Below, one piece after another: positions 15,571 through 24,728 of a stretch of 33,801 nucleotides of DNA. The number at the start of each line of letters is the position of its first letter. Position 1 is the stretch's first letter. A program made the translations under genes and the position numbers. The DNA comes from Pseudomonadota bacterium (GTDB lineage Bacteria; Desulfobacterota; Binatia; Binatales; Binataceae), in contig JAJPKP010000054.1 in NCBI GenBank assembly GCA_021323675.1, positions 1 through 33,801 on the forward strand. The letters are read 5' to 3'. Below the pieces are notes generated by a model. It made no database searches and had not been told where the DNA came from. It was given only the letters and a program-made list of their open reading frames with translations.

Positions 15571-16513
15571 GCTTCGTGCGGCAGTTATCGGCGCGGGCCG
15601 CCTCGGATCGCTGCACGCGCACAAGTACGCGGCCATCGACCAGGTTGAACTGGCCTATGTGGCCGACATCGCTCTGGACCGCGCCCGCAAGCTCGCTGCG
15701 GAAACGGGAGCTCAGGCAATCGCCGATTACCGCAATCTGCAAGGCAAGGTCGATCTGGTCTCGGTCGCATCGCCCAGCGTGACGCATCACGAGGTCGCGG
15801 CGGCGATGCTCGAGGCGGGAGTGGACGTGCTGCTGGAAAAGCCGATGGCGGCATCGCTCGCCGAGGCGCGATCGCTGGCCGACCTCGCCCGAAAGCACGG
15901 CCGCGTTTTCCAGATTGGACACCTGGAGCGGTTCAATCCGGCCATCGTCCGCCTGCGCTCGATCGTGAAGGAACCGCGCTTCGTGGAATGCCATCGCCTG
16001 GCGCCGTTCACGGAACGCGGCACCGATGTTGACGTAGTCCTTGACCTGATGGTTCATGATCTGGACGTGATTCTCTCGCTCGCGCCCAGCGATGCGGTTT
16101 CGGTCGAAGCCGTCGGCGTTGCCGTGCTCACCGACAGCATCGACGTCGCCAATGCGCGCCTGCGCTTCAAAAGCGGGCTTATCGCGAATATCAGCACCAG
16201 CCGGGTCGCGCCGCGCCGCGAGCGCAAGATTCGCTTCTTCCAGCCCGATGCCTACATCTCGGTCGATTATGAGGCTCGCCGCGTTCAGATCTACCGCAAG
16301 GGTCCTCCACCACCGGGCGCGAAGTTCCCGATAATCTCGGCCGAGCAGCTCGACCTCGGAGAAGGCGATCCGCTGGCCGATGAAGTGAGATCATTCGTCG
16401 AGGCGGTCCGCGCGCGCGGAACTCCGGCGGTTACGGCGGAGGACGGACTGCGGGTAATGGAACTGAGCGAGCGAATTCGGGAGAGCATGCTGACGGATAC
16501 GACGTCAGGATGA
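15563..16513 (+). CDS. Gfo/Idh/MocA-family oxidoreductase in the lipid A operon
   Basis: NAD(P)-dependent sugar oxidoreductase. A Rossmann fold opens the protein (AAVIGAGRLGSLHAHKY, residues 6-22), and the family EKP motif is at 92-94 (VLLEKPMA). The C-terminal alpha/beta substrate domain contains FQIGHLERFNP and DLMVHDLDVILSL, with a likely active-site histidine in the latter. The 316-residue length is normal. It sits between lpxI and lpxB, overlapping lpxI by eight bases. GnnA, which oxidises the 3-OH of UDP-GlcNAc for 3-amino lipid A, belongs to this superfamily and lies near lpxA in Acidithiobacillus, but no GnnB-type aminotransferase is present here. The substrate is unknown. Confidence 0.9.
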   Translation: MPKLRAAVIGAGRLGSLHAHKYAAIDQVELAYVADIALDRARKLAAETGAQAIADYRNLQGKVDLVSVASPSVTHHEVAAAMLEAGVDVLLEKPMAASLAEARSLADLARKHGRVFQIGHLERFNPAIVRLRSIVKEPRFVECHRLAPFTERGTDVDVVLDLMVHDLDVILSLAPSDAVSVEAVGVAVLTDSIDVANARLRFKSGLIANISTSRVAPRRERKIRFFQPDAYISVDYEARRVQIYRKGPPPPGAKFPIISAEQLDLGEGDPLADEVRSFVEAVRARGTPAVTAEDGLRVMELSERIRESMLTDTTSG

Positions 16514-16757
16514 GGCGCGGGAGGCAGGCCCGGGCTGTGGCCCCTTTCTTCAAGCGGAAGGGAACCATGATAGAGGCATTCTGGATTCTTTTCGCTAGCA
16601 GGGATCGCCAGTCTATGACCGGAACATGCGGCGCGCGATATTTCGCGGGCAGCCAGATTCTTTCGGGTCGCGCCGTCTCACGCCGAAGGCGGTTTCGCGG
16701 CGGCGCCCCCGATTTTGGTTTGAGACACCCGCGCCGAACGCATCGGAGGGTCGCTTG

Positions 16758-17936
16758 ATGGCCACCGGCGCGGAGAGTCGAGCGCACAGCCTTCACGACC
16801 AGGACCGCTCGCCGCGAATCATGATTGTCGCGGGCGAAGCGTCGGGCGATCTGCACGGCGGCGATTTGGCGCGCGAGATCCTCAGGCTCGATCCGCGCTG
16901 CGAGCTGTTCGGGATCGCGGGCCAACAGATGCGCGACGCGGGCGTGCATCCAATCGTGCGCATGGAGGATATCCACGGGCTCGGCCTGTCGGAACTCGCA
17001 TCCACCATCGGACGCACCATCGCCGCGTTTCGGGAGCTGCGTCGAATAATCCGCCGGCAGCATCCCGACCTGGTGATTTTGATTGACTACGCCGAGTTCA
17101 ATCTCATTCTCTCCGGGGTCGCGAAACGAGCGGGCGCGAAGGTGCTCTACTACATCACGCCCCAGGTATGGGCGTGGCGGCGCGGGCGAATCCGCAAGAT
17201 CAGTGCTCGAGCCGATCGGCTCGCGGTGGTTCTGCCGTTCGAGAAGGAAATTTTCGCGGCCGCCGGCGATCGCGCAAGCTTCGTCGGGCATCCTCTTCTC
17301 GACCGCGTGAAACCGGCCCAGGACAAAAGGGCGACCCTCGCGCGACACGGTTTTCCTCCCGGCGCCCGGCTGCTGGTGCTGCTGCCGGGCAGCCGCCACG
17401 CCGAAGTCCGCTATATGCTCAAGGAGTTCGTCGGCGCGGCGCGAATCCTCGAACGCGATCATGGCCTCAGTCCGGTTCTCGCGCTTGCGCCTACTCTCAC
17501 ACCGGAGCAGCTCGGCGGCGGGGATGTCGATCTCGCGGGGATCCGTATTATCGAGGGAGACACCTATAGTATTATCGCGGCAAGCGAGTTGGCGCTGGTT
17601 ACTTCGGGCACCGCGACGCTGGAAACCGCGCTACTCGAGTGCCCGATGGTGATTTCATACAAGATGTCGCCACTGACCTATATTCTCGGACGAATGCTGG
17701 TGACCGGCGTCAATTTTATCGGCATGCCCAACATCCTGGCGGGCAGAAAAATCGTTCCCGAACTCATTCAGGGCGAGATGAACGCGCGCAACCTGGTGCG
17801 TGCGGCGGAGCCCCTGCTCAACCCCGCAATCCGCGCCGAAACCGTCGCCGCGCTGACAGCGCTGCGCGATAAACTGGGAGCACCCGGCGCGGCAAGACGC
17901 GTCGCCGCCACCGCCCTGGAGATGATCGCATCATGA
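16758..17936 (+). CDS. lpxB: Lipid-A-disaccharide synthase LpxB
   Basis: GT19 glycosyltransferase that joins UDP-2,3-diacylglucosamine and lipid X to form the lipid A disaccharide. It opens with RIMIVAGEASGDLHGG, the LpxB N-terminal signature, followed by GIAGQQMRDAGV, YITPQVWAWRRGRI, VLPFEKEIF, LLPGSRHAEVRY and the C-terminal TSGTATLETALLECPMVISY block. I chose the ATG at 16758 because GGAGGG lies seven bases upstream, giving 392 residues (382 in E. coli). An ATG at 16626 would add 44 Arg-rich residues without family support. A 244-base gap separates it from the oxidoreductase gene; I see no gene there. Its stop overlaps the msbA start as ATGA. Confidence 0.95.
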   Translation: MATGAESRAHSLHDQDRSPRIMIVAGEASGDLHGGDLAREILRLDPRCELFGIAGQQMRDAGVHPIVRMEDIHGLGLSELASTIGRTIAAFRELRRIIRRQHPDLVILIDYAEFNLILSGVAKRAGAKVLYYITPQVWAWRRGRIRKISARADRLAVVLPFEKEIFAAAGDRASFVGHPLLDRVKPAQDKRATLARHGFPPGARLLVLLPGSRHAEVRYMLKEFVGAARILERDHGLSPVLALAPTLTPEQLGGGDVDLAGIRIIEGDTYSIIAASELALVTSGTATLETALLECPMVISYKMSPLTYILGRMLVTGVNFIGMPNILAGRKIVPELIQGEMNARNLVRAAEPLLNPAIRAETVAALTALRDKLGAPGAARRVAATALEMIAS

Positions 17937-19702
17937 CGCTCGGAACGCCGATGCAGCGGCGGCTGTTCCGCTACCTGCGTCCCTACCTGTTGCCTTACGT
18001 CGCGCTGCTCGCGGCGGCGATGGGCCTGCTGGCGGCCGCCAACGCGGGAATCCCGTTCGTCGGCAAGCGATTCATCGATCAACTGGTTCATCTCAAGCAG
18101 GTCGCCGGGCTTCACGAATTGTCGTTGATGCTGGCGGGGCTCTTCCTGCTGCGCGCGATCGGCAACTTCGCCAACGATTACCTGAGCGCTTACATCCAGC
18201 AGAAGCTCGTCCTCGACATCCGCGCCGATCTCAACGAAAGCCTGCAGCGCCAGTCGCTCAGCTTTTTCAACCGGACGCCCACCGGTGTGATGGTGTCGCG
18301 GGTGCTCAGCGATGTGAACGTGGTCGTGAGCGGGCTCACCGAGGGGGCGTTCTCGATCTGGGGCGACGGGATGTCGCTGATCGCTCTGGTCATTACCGCC
18401 TTCTACATGGACTGGCAGCTCGCGCTGATCATGCTGGTCGGCTTTCCGATCAGCGTCGGCCCCGTGGTGAAATTCTCGCGGCGAGTGCGCAAGGAAACCA
18501 AGAACGCGCAGAAGCAGCTCGGTGGGCTGCAGGCGCTGCTGCACGAGACCTTCCAGGGCAATCGGGTGGTGAAGGCGTTCGGGATGGAAGATTACGAGCG
18601 CCAGCGCTTTCATACCGAGCTGCGCCGCCTGTTTCGAATCTACATGCGGGTTGCCCGGATCAAGGCCTTTACCGGTCCGCTGATCGAAGCGATGGGCGCG
18701 TTCGCGGTGGTTGCGGTCGTGTGGTACGCGACCTCGTCGCTTTCCGCGGGCACGCGGACGCTGGGTTCGTTCGCCGGTTTCTTCACGACCATGATTCTCG
18801 TGTACAACCCGTTCAAAAAGCTCAGCAAATCCAACAATACGATCCAGGCGGGACTGGCGGCGGCGGAGCGGGTGTTTGAGATGATGGATGAGCCGAGCGA
18901 TGTTCCCGACGATCCCGCCGGGGTCGAGCTGCCCCCCGGACCGCTCAGCATCCGCTTCGAGCACGTCAGTTTTCGTTACGGCGCGGAGTGGGTGCTGCAC
19001 GATATCAACCTCGAGATCGGTGCGGGCAAGGTGGTCGCGCTGGTCGGAATGAGCGGCGGCGGAAAGTCCACGATCGCGGACCTGATTCCGCGCTTTTACG
19101 ACGTGCAGGAAGGCCGCGTGACCGTCAACGGCATCGATATCCGGCGCATCAAGCTCGCATCGCTGCGCGCGCAGATCGGCCTGGTTACGCAATCAACCTT
19201 TCTCTTCAACGACACCATCCGCGCCAACATCGCGTACGGCTCGGCGGATCGCGACCGGGAACGCATCATCGCCGCCGCCCGCCTGGCCAACGCCCACGAC
19301 TTCATCACGCGCCTGCCGAAGGGATACGATACCGTGGTGGGCGAACTGGGCGTGCGGCTGTCGGGCGGCGAGCGCCAGCGCATCGCGATTGCGCGGGCGT
19401 TGCTCAAGGATGCGCCGATCCTGGTGCTCGACGAAGCGACCTCCTCGCTCGATTCCGAATCCGAGCGATCGGTGCAGGAAGCGCTCGAAGTGCTGATGGA
19501 GAACCGCACGACCCTGGTGATCGCGCATCGCCTTTCCACCGTGCGCCGCGCCGATCGAATTATCGTGATCGAGCATGGCCGGATCGTCGAGGAAGGAACG
19601 CACGACGAATTGTTCGCGCGCGACGGCGAATATCGCAAACTCTATGACCTCCAGTTCGTCTCTCCGCAGGAAGCGCCCGGCAACGGCGGTCTGGTGAACT
19701 GA
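17933..19702 (+). CDS. msbA: Lipid A export ABC transporter MsbA
   Basis: Half-transporter that flips lipid A-core across the inner membrane as a homodimer. The N-terminal membrane domain has about six helices (residues 15-310), including LLPYVALLAAAMGLLAAANAG and a region near GDGMSLIALVITAFY. The nucleotide-binding domain has Walker A GMSGGGKST (372-380), the Q loop VTQSTFLFND, the signature LSGGERQ (476-482), Walker B LVLDEATSSLD (497-507) and the H-loop histidine in VIAHRLSTV. The 589-residue length is normal (582 in E. coli). It starts within the lpxB stop (ATGA overlap), so translation is coupled. Position between lpxB and waaA supports MsbA over a generic exporter. Confidence 0.95.
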   Translation: MTLGTPMQRRLFRYLRPYLLPYVALLAAAMGLLAAANAGIPFVGKRFIDQLVHLKQVAGLHELSLMLAGLFLLRAIGNFANDYLSAYIQQKLVLDIRADLNESLQRQSLSFFNRTPTGVMVSRVLSDVNVVVSGLTEGAFSIWGDGMSLIALVITAFYMDWQLALIMLVGFPISVGPVVKFSRRVRKETKNAQKQLGGLQALLHETFQGNRVVKAFGMEDYERQRFHTELRRLFRIYMRVARIKAFTGPLIEAMGAFAVVAVVWYATSSLSAGTRTLGSFAGFFTTMILVYNPFKKLSKSNNTIQAGLAAAERVFEMMDEPSDVPDDPAGVELPPGPLSIRFEHVSFRYGAEWVLHDINLEIGAGKVVALVGMSGGGKSTIADLIPRFYDVQEGRVTVNGIDIRRIKLASLRAQIGLVTQSTFLFNDTIRANIAYGSADRDRERIIAAARLANAHDFITRLPKGYDTVVGELGVRLSGGERQRIAIARALLKDAPILVLDEATSSLDSESERSVQEALEVLMENRTTLVIAHRLSTVRRADRIIVIEHGRIVEEGTHDELFARDGEYRKLYDLQFVSPQEAPGNGGLVN

Positions 19703-19746
19703 GCGCGCATCGCCGCGCAATTCCAATGTAGCGCGACCGGCCCGCT

Positions 19747-21003
19747 ATGCTCCGAACCTTGTACAACGTCCTGTGGTATCCCGCCCTGCCCTTCGCGCTG
19801 GTCGCGGCCGGCACCCATGGAAAGCAGGATCGCCGCGAGCGGATGGGCCGGCCCGAGTTCGCACCCGACAGCGGCCGCCCGCGGATCTGGATTCATGCCT
19901 CGTCGGTCGGCGAAATCGAAGCGATCCGGAGCGTCGCGCACGGCCTGCAGCGCGATCTTGAAGGCGCGCGAATCGTGGTCACCACGATGACGCCGACCGG
20001 ACGCGATGCGGCGCGGCGGCGAATACCGGGAGCTGAAGTCTGCGCGCTCGCTCCGCTGGATTGCCCGGCGGTGGTGCGGCGGTTCCTCCGCCGCGTCCAG
20101 CCTCATCTCCTGATCGTTGTCGAGACCGAGCTCTGGCCCAACTACTTTATCGAGGCCAAACGCGCCGGCGCCCGTGTCGCGATCGTGAACGGCCGGATGT
20201 CGAAACGATCGGCGGCGCGTTACCGGCGAGCCCGCCGGCTGTTCGCGCCCGCCTTGAACGCCGCCGACCTCATCCTGGCGCAGACCGCCGACGACGCGCG
20301 CCGGTACGCCCGAATCGGCGTCGCCAGAGACCGAGTGGTGGTGACCGGAAACACCAAGTTCGACCTCGAACGGGCAGGAGAGGAAACCGCCCTCCGGCCC
20401 GATCTCGAAGCGTTCGTCGCCGGACGCCGGATCCTGGTCGCAGGCTCGACCGCCAAAGGCGAAGAGGCCGTGGTCCTCGATGCGTGGCGGCGTCTCAGCG
20501 AGTCATTTCCCGAGCTGACCCTGGTGATTGCCCCGCGCCATCCCGCCCGCGCACCGGAGGTCGAAGAACTCTTGAACGGCGCTTCGGTTCCGTTCGCGCG
20601 GGCAAGCCAGATTCAAAACTCCCCGACCACAGCGCGCGTGCTCCTGCTCGACACCATGGGCGAGCTGCGCGCGATGTACACCCACGCGACGGTTGCTTTC
20701 GTGGGCGGAAGCCTTTTCGCCGGGCGCGGCGGCCAGAATGTGGGCGAACCGGCTGCCGTTTCAGTTCCCGTCCTGTTCGGCCCTTACCACGAGAATCAAC
20801 TTCAGATGGCATCCGCGCTGGTTGCAGCCGGCGCCGGTGCTGTTGTGCGCGATGCCGGCGAGCTGGCCGATGCCTGCGCGCGATGGCTCGCCGACGAGCG
20901 CGCCCGTGCCGCCGCGGGCGAACTCGCTCACGCGACCGCCCACAAGGCTGCCGGAGGAGCGCGGACCACGCTGCATCATCTGCGGCGCCTCGCGCTGGCT
21001 TGA
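19747..21003 (+). CDS. waaA: 3-deoxy-D-manno-octulosonic acid (Kdo) transferase
   Basis: GT30 enzyme (KdtA) that adds one or more Kdo residues from CMP-Kdo to lipid IVA. An N-terminal membrane-associated segment (LYNVLWYPALPFALVAAG) is followed by the family blocks WIHASSVGEIEA with its catalytic glutamate, VETELWPN, VNGRMSKRS, the GNTKFDL segment, APRHPAR and a C-terminal VGGSLFAGRGGQNVGEPAA. The 418-residue length is normal. Whether it is mono- or bifunctional cannot be read from the sequence. It lies 44 bases after msbA and nine bases before lpxK. Confidence 0.95.
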   Translation: MLRTLYNVLWYPALPFALVAAGTHGKQDRRERMGRPEFAPDSGRPRIWIHASSVGEIEAIRSVAHGLQRDLEGARIVVTTMTPTGRDAARRRIPGAEVCALAPLDCPAVVRRFLRRVQPHLLIVVETELWPNYFIEAKRAGARVAIVNGRMSKRSAARYRRARRLFAPALNAADLILAQTADDARRYARIGVARDRVVVTGNTKFDLERAGEETALRPDLEAFVAGRRILVAGSTAKGEEAVVLDAWRRLSESFPELTLVIAPRHPARAPEVEELLNGASVPFARASQIQNSPTTARVLLLDTMGELRAMYTHATVAFVGGSLFAGRGGQNVGEPAAVSVPVLFGPYHENQLQMASALVAAGAGAVVRDAGELADACARWLADERARAAAGELAHATAHKAAGGARTTLHHLRRLALA

Positions 21004-21012
21004 CCGAATCAC

Positions 21013-22161
21013 ATGGGCCGCGACCGGGCACGGCGATCCGGACTGGAACGGCTGTGGCATGGCGATGCCACCCGGCGCGGCGCAATCGCCGCCCTTCCCC
21101 TTTGCGTCGCCGCCGGGATGTTCCGGAGCGCCGTCGCCATCCGCAACCTCTGGTGGCGGCGGATGGCGCGCCGCGCCGGCATCCCCGTTATAAGCATCGG
21201 CAACCTGACGGTGGGCGGCAACGCGAAGACTCCGTTCACCCTTTTTCTGGCCGCTCGCCTTCAGGGCCGCGGCTTCAACGTCGCTATCGTCAGCCGCGGC
21301 TACAGCGGCCGCGCATCGAAGGCTCGCGCGATTCTCGTGGCCGATCGCGGTGAGCTGAAGGCGGCTCCCGAGGAGGCCGGGGACGAGCCGGCGATGATGG
21401 CGCGGCGCTTTACCGGCCCAATCGCGATCGCGCGGCGGCGGCTGGACGCAATCGAGATGCTGTCCGAGCGCTACGCGCTCGACGCCATAATCCTCGACGA
21501 CGGCTTTCAGCATACGCGGCTTCAGCGCGATGTGGACCTCGTGCTGGTCGGCGACCGGCGCGGTTTTGGGAATCGCCGGATGCTGCCGGCGGGACCGATG
21601 CGCGAGCCGCTGAGCGCATTGAAACGCGCCGATGCGGTCGTGGTCGTTTCCGTGGGAGACAACTATCCGAGCGGCATCCGGCCCCAGGAGATGAAGCAGA
21701 TGCTCCGCCATCGCGTTCTCAACGCCCGCGTGCGTGCGCGATGCCTGGTTCAATCCGAGAACGGCCAATGGCGCGAGAGCCCCGCGGCGCTCGCCGGCCG
21801 CCGGGTCATCGCAGTCAGCGGCCTCGCGGATCCATCGGCGTTTCATGCGATGGTGCGGGAGATCGACGGCGACCTGGTCGGAGTCCTTGAATACCCCGAT
21901 CATCATGCGTACACCGCGGCCGACTGGCAGGAGATCGCGTCCGCCGCGCGCGACGTCGATCTCGTCATCACCACGGAAAAGGACCTCATCAAGCTCGAAC
22001 GGTTTCCGTTCCCGCGAGATTCCCTGTACGCTTTGCGTCTTGAGGTTTCACTCGCCGAGGAGGATGCGCGGGCATTGGACGGCTTGATACTTCCGCGCCT
22101 GCGAGGTCCGGAAAAAAGCGAAAGCGGCCCTGTCCAGGAGGTCTCCGGCAATGCCAGTTAG
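21013..22161 (+). CDS. lpxK: Tetraacyldisaccharide 4'-kinase LpxK
   Basis: Inner-membrane-associated P-loop kinase that phosphorylates the 4' position to make lipid IVA. The Walker A-like block is SIGNLTVGGNAKTPFT (residues 61-76), in which alanine at 71 stands where glycine is common. DDGFQH (162-167) carries the catalytic aspartate, and YPDHHAYTAADW and VITTEKDLIKL are the usual C-terminal blocks. The 382-residue length is a little long (328 in E. coli). Order waaA-lpxK is standard. The 3' end overlaps the Trm112-like gene by 11 bases. Confidence 0.94.
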   Translation: MGRDRARRSGLERLWHGDATRRGAIAALPLCVAAGMFRSAVAIRNLWWRRMARRAGIPVISIGNLTVGGNAKTPFTLFLAARLQGRGFNVAIVSRGYSGRASKARAILVADRGELKAAPEEAGDEPAMMARRFTGPIAIARRRLDAIEMLSERYALDAIILDDGFQHTRLQRDVDLVLVGDRRGFGNRRMLPAGPMREPLSALKRADAVVVVSVGDNYPSGIRPQEMKQMLRHRVLNARVRARCLVQSENGQWRESPAALAGRRVIAVSGLADPSAFHAMVREIDGDLVGVLEYPDHHAYTAADWQEIASAARDVDLVITTEKDLIKLERFPFPRDSLYALRLEVSLAEEDARALDGLILPRLRGPEKSESGPVQEVSGNAS

Positions 22162-22321
22162 TCAGGAACTGCTCGATATTCTCGCCTGCCCCAAGTGCAA
22201 AGGCGACCTGCGCTTGACCGACGCCAAGGATGGACTGATCTGCGAAGCCTGCAAGCTGATCTATCCCATCAAGGAAGATATCCCGATCATGCTTATCGAG
22301 GAGGCCCAGCCGCTCAAGTGA
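22151..22321 (+). CDS. Trm112-family small zinc-binding protein
   Basis: A 56-residue protein beginning MPVSQELLDILACPKCKG, the YcaR/Trm112-like pattern. Four cysteines in two CxxC pairs (C13, C16, C31, C34) form a probable zinc site, followed by the conserved YPIKEDIPIMLIEEA. In eukaryotes Trm112 activates methyltransferases; the bacterial role is unsettled, but these genes very often sit directly after lpxK, as here (11-base overlap). The ATG at 22151 is inside the end of lpxK. Confidence 0.88.
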   Translation: MPVSQELLDILACPKCKGDLRLTDAKDGLICEACKLIYPIKEDIPIMLIEEAQPLK

Positions 22322-22340
22322 GCCGCGTTGCGCGGACGCG

Positions 22341-23588
22341 ATGCGCCGGCTTGCGGCGCGCGCGAATCGCAGAATGATTCGGCTTGACAGCGAGCGATCG
22401 CGGCGCCTGGCGTGGCTTGCGCTCTGGATCTACATCGCGGGCCTGGGGGTCTCCGCAATCCTGCGCCTGCAAGGCGATTTCCTGGTTTACTACCACGCGG
22501 GACATCGCGTCCTTCACGGGATGGCGATATATCCGCCGGATGAATCCGACCGCTTCCTCTATGCGCCGATATTCGCGGTAGCGTTCGCGCCATTCGCCCT
22601 GCTGCCGCGGCACGCCGCCCAGGGACTCTGGTTCGTGTTCAACGCGTGGGGCCTGATCGCGTTCATTTCCGGCTCCGCCATCCTGCTGTTTGGAAGAGAA
22701 CGGCGGCTTTCCGCGATCTTGCTGGCGGTACCGGTGCTCCTGTCGTTTCGATTTGTCGGCAACAATATCGAGCACGGCCAGATAAATCTGCCGGTTCTCG
22801 CGCTCTGCGCATGGGCGATCATATACGCGCGCGAGCGTCGTCCGGTTTGGTCGGGCGCGATGATTGCCGCCGCGGTGCTGATCAAACCCTTCGCGTTGAT
22901 CGCCGCGTGCTACCTGGCAATCCGGCGAAAATGGCCGGCGCTCGGATGGGGGATCGTCGCCGGCCTGATTCTGTTTGCGCTGCCAATCGTCGTCTTTGGC
23001 CCGACGGGATTGTTCGAACAAACGCAGGGGTACCTGCACTCGGTCGCCTCGATGACCGATCGCTACCGAACCATGCTCACCAATCAATCCGCCGTGTCCG
23101 CGGTGGCGCGCTTCGTATCGCGGTTCGGCGGCGAGGAAGCGGCCGCGGGTCCGATTCCTTTGCGGATCGGAATGGCACTGGAGGCCGCGCTCGTGGCCGC
23201 GGTTGCGGTATGGACGATGATGGCCGGATCCGGCGAGGGCGAAATCACAACCGACCGATACGCGCTTGCCGGATTCTTCTGCCTGATGGCCGGGTTCGCG
23301 CCGATCTCGTGGAAAAGCTACTTTGCCGCGCTGCTGATGCCATACATGCTCCTTGCCGCCGAACTCATCGAAGATCGGAGCGAGTCGCGCTGGGCATGGA
23401 CCTTCCTGGCCGCATCGGCGATCCTGAACTTCGTGCCCGGACGGCATCTCAGCCGCATCGCGCTTTTTTACTCCGCCAACTTTCTGTCATCGATCCTGGC
23501 GCTCGCGGCGCTTGTCGCGCTCTCCCGCGGAGACCGGGGCGAGCGGATGGTATCGGCGCCGGTTTCGGCGCAAGCTGAACACGGGTAG
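22341..23588 (+). CDS. GT87-like integral membrane glycosyltransferase (DUF2029)
   Basis: A 415-residue polytopic membrane protein with about nine or ten hydrophobic segments. The first periplasmic loop shows the GT-C pattern of the mannosyltransferase-like GT87/DUF2029 family: a membrane helix, then GDFLVYYHAGHRVLHG and AIYPP followed by FLYAPIFAVAFAPFALLP. Such enzymes use polyprenyl-phosphate sugars on the periplasmic face. Donor and acceptor are unknown; position after lpxK and before a Kdo-kinase-like gene suggests a role in LPS or another surface glycan. The start may be the ATG at 22341 or at 22374; neither has a strong ribosome-binding site. Confidence 0.75.
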   Translation: MRRLAARANRRMIRLDSERSRRLAWLALWIYIAGLGVSAILRLQGDFLVYYHAGHRVLHGMAIYPPDESDRFLYAPIFAVAFAPFALLPRHAAQGLWFVFNAWGLIAFISGSAILLFGRERRLSAILLAVPVLLSFRFVGNNIEHGQINLPVLALCAWAIIYARERRPVWSGAMIAAAVLIKPFALIAACYLAIRRKWPALGWGIVAGLILFALPIVVFGPTGLFEQTQGYLHSVASMTDRYRTMLTNQSAVSAVARFVSRFGGEEAAAGPIPLRIGMALEAALVAAVAVWTMMAGSGEGEITTDRYALAGFFCLMAGFAPISWKSYFAALLMPYMLLAAELIEDRSESRWAWTFLAASAILNFVPGRHLSRIALFYSANFLSSILALAALVALSRGDRGERMVSAPVSAQAEHG

Positions 23589-23605
23589 TCACAGCGCGTG
23601 GAAAG

Positions 23606-24355
23606 ATGAGACCGCAGGCGCAAACCACATGGAAGGCCGACCCCAGCTTCGCCAGAATCGAGTTGGGCCGAGCGGTCTTCCTGCTCCGCCGCGGCATCCT
23701 TCGCCACGCGCCGACCATCGCCGCCGCCCTGCGCACGATGAGCTCGTCGCGGGCGCCCGAAGGAGCGGGCAATCGCGGCAGCGGACGCCTGCTGAGGCTC
23801 GAGGGCGGACCCGACCTGTTCGTCCGGCAGGCGAAACGGGGAGGGCTCGCGCGCTTTTTCCTGCGCGACACGTTCGTAGGCATCAGCGCCCGCCCGTTCA
23901 ACGAATTGGCGGTGGCCACCAAAGCCTTTCAGCGCGGCATCCCCGTGGCGGAGCCGATGGGCGCGATGGTTCATTGGATTGTACCCGGCGTTTACCGGGG
24001 GTTTTTCCTGTCGCGCGCGATACCCGGGATGACGCTGTGGGAATTCATGCGCACCGACGACGATCCAATCGTTCGCCGGCACGTGCTGATGGCCGCGCGC
24101 GCCGCGATCGTCACGATGCATGACAAGGGGTTATTTCACGCCGATCTAAACCTGCACAACCTGATCGTCACCCAGGCCGGAGAGACGTTCAAAATCGTGA
24201 TCCTTGACCTCGACAAGGCCCGTCTCCACGACTCGCCGCTGCGCCCCGCTCTGCGGAAAAAAAACGCCCGCCGCCTTCTAAGGTCAGCAGGAAAACTGGA
24301 CCCCCAGGCCCGCTACCTGGACGCGTCCGCACTCTCAATTCTGGACGTAAGCTGA
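23606..24355 (+). CDS. Lipopolysaccharide kinase, KdkA/WaaP-like
   Basis: A 249-residue protein of the eukaryotic-like sugar-kinase fold used on Kdo or heptose in LPS cores. A catalytic loop HADLNLHNLIV (residues 178-188; D180 and N185) and a metal-binding block VILDLDKARL (198-207; D201) are clear. An upstream FVRQAKRGG with a candidate ATP-binding lysine and an FNELAVATKAFQRGIPVAEP block match 3-deoxy-D-manno-octulosonic acid kinases. It is the last plus-strand gene, 17 bases after the GT87-like gene. A 193-base gap to the convergent accessory gene follows, with only weak hairpins (for example CTTGC/GCAAG around 24406-24425). Confidence 0.82.
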   Translation: MRPQAQTTWKADPSFARIELGRAVFLLRRGILRHAPTIAAALRTMSSSRAPEGAGNRGSGRLLRLEGGPDLFVRQAKRGGLARFFLRDTFVGISARPFNELAVATKAFQRGIPVAEPMGAMVHWIVPGVYRGFFLSRAIPGMTLWEFMRTDDDPIVRRHVLMAARAAIVTMHDKGLFHADLNLHNLIVTQAGETFKIVILDLDKARLHDSPLRPALRKKNARRLLRSAGKLDPQARYLDASALSILDVS

Positions 24356-24548
24356 AGCCACAAGACTACGCCAACGTTCCATGGCCGTTGACGCTGACTC
24401 GTTGGCTTGCCGATGAGTGAGCAAGATCAGTCCCCGACAAGAATGATGACCATGCGGCTCCGGTCAACGCCTCTACGCCTGACATTTGAGGCCACGAACA
24501 TCTCGACAATCGCTGGCGTGCGCTTCATCGGATCGTGCGAACCTATTC

Positions 24549-24728
24549 TCAAGCGCCGTCGGCTGCCGAATCTTTGGACTTGGTCTTGTTGATTATGTCG
24601 ACGCAGACGTCCACGCATCCGCCGCAGATGTAAACGTTGCTGCTGCCGCCTGCGAGCAAGTACTTCACGTCGTCTTCGCTCTTGCCGCAGAATGAGCAGC
24701 ACAGGGTCTTCTTTTGGGCCTGTTGCAT
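24549..24728 (-). CDS. Possible separate small ClpX-type zinc finger protein
   Basis: An internal ATG at 24728, in frame with the longer gene, is preceded by GAGGAGG with a six-base spacer, the best ribosome-binding site in this region. It would give a 59-residue protein beginning [18 protein letters not shown] that consists almost entirely of the ClpX C4 zinc-binding domain. Stand-alone proteins of this kind may act as adaptors or dimerisation modules, but the role is unknown. This is an alternative or additional reading of the 282-codon frame, not a second copy. Confidence 0.55.
   Translation of the reverse strand: MQQAQKKTLCCSFCGKSEDDVKYLLAGGSSNVYICGGCVDVCVDIINKTKSKDSAADGA

Noticed and set aside
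16626..16757. An N-terminal extension of LpxB from an earlier ATG
   Set aside because: The added residues are Arg-rich and unlike any LpxB; a strong GGAGGG places the start at 16758.
24389..24399. Second terminal inverted repeat of an insertion sequence
   Set aside because: Only TTGACGC plus a gapped ACTC matches the sequence at the other end; too short to call an element boundary.
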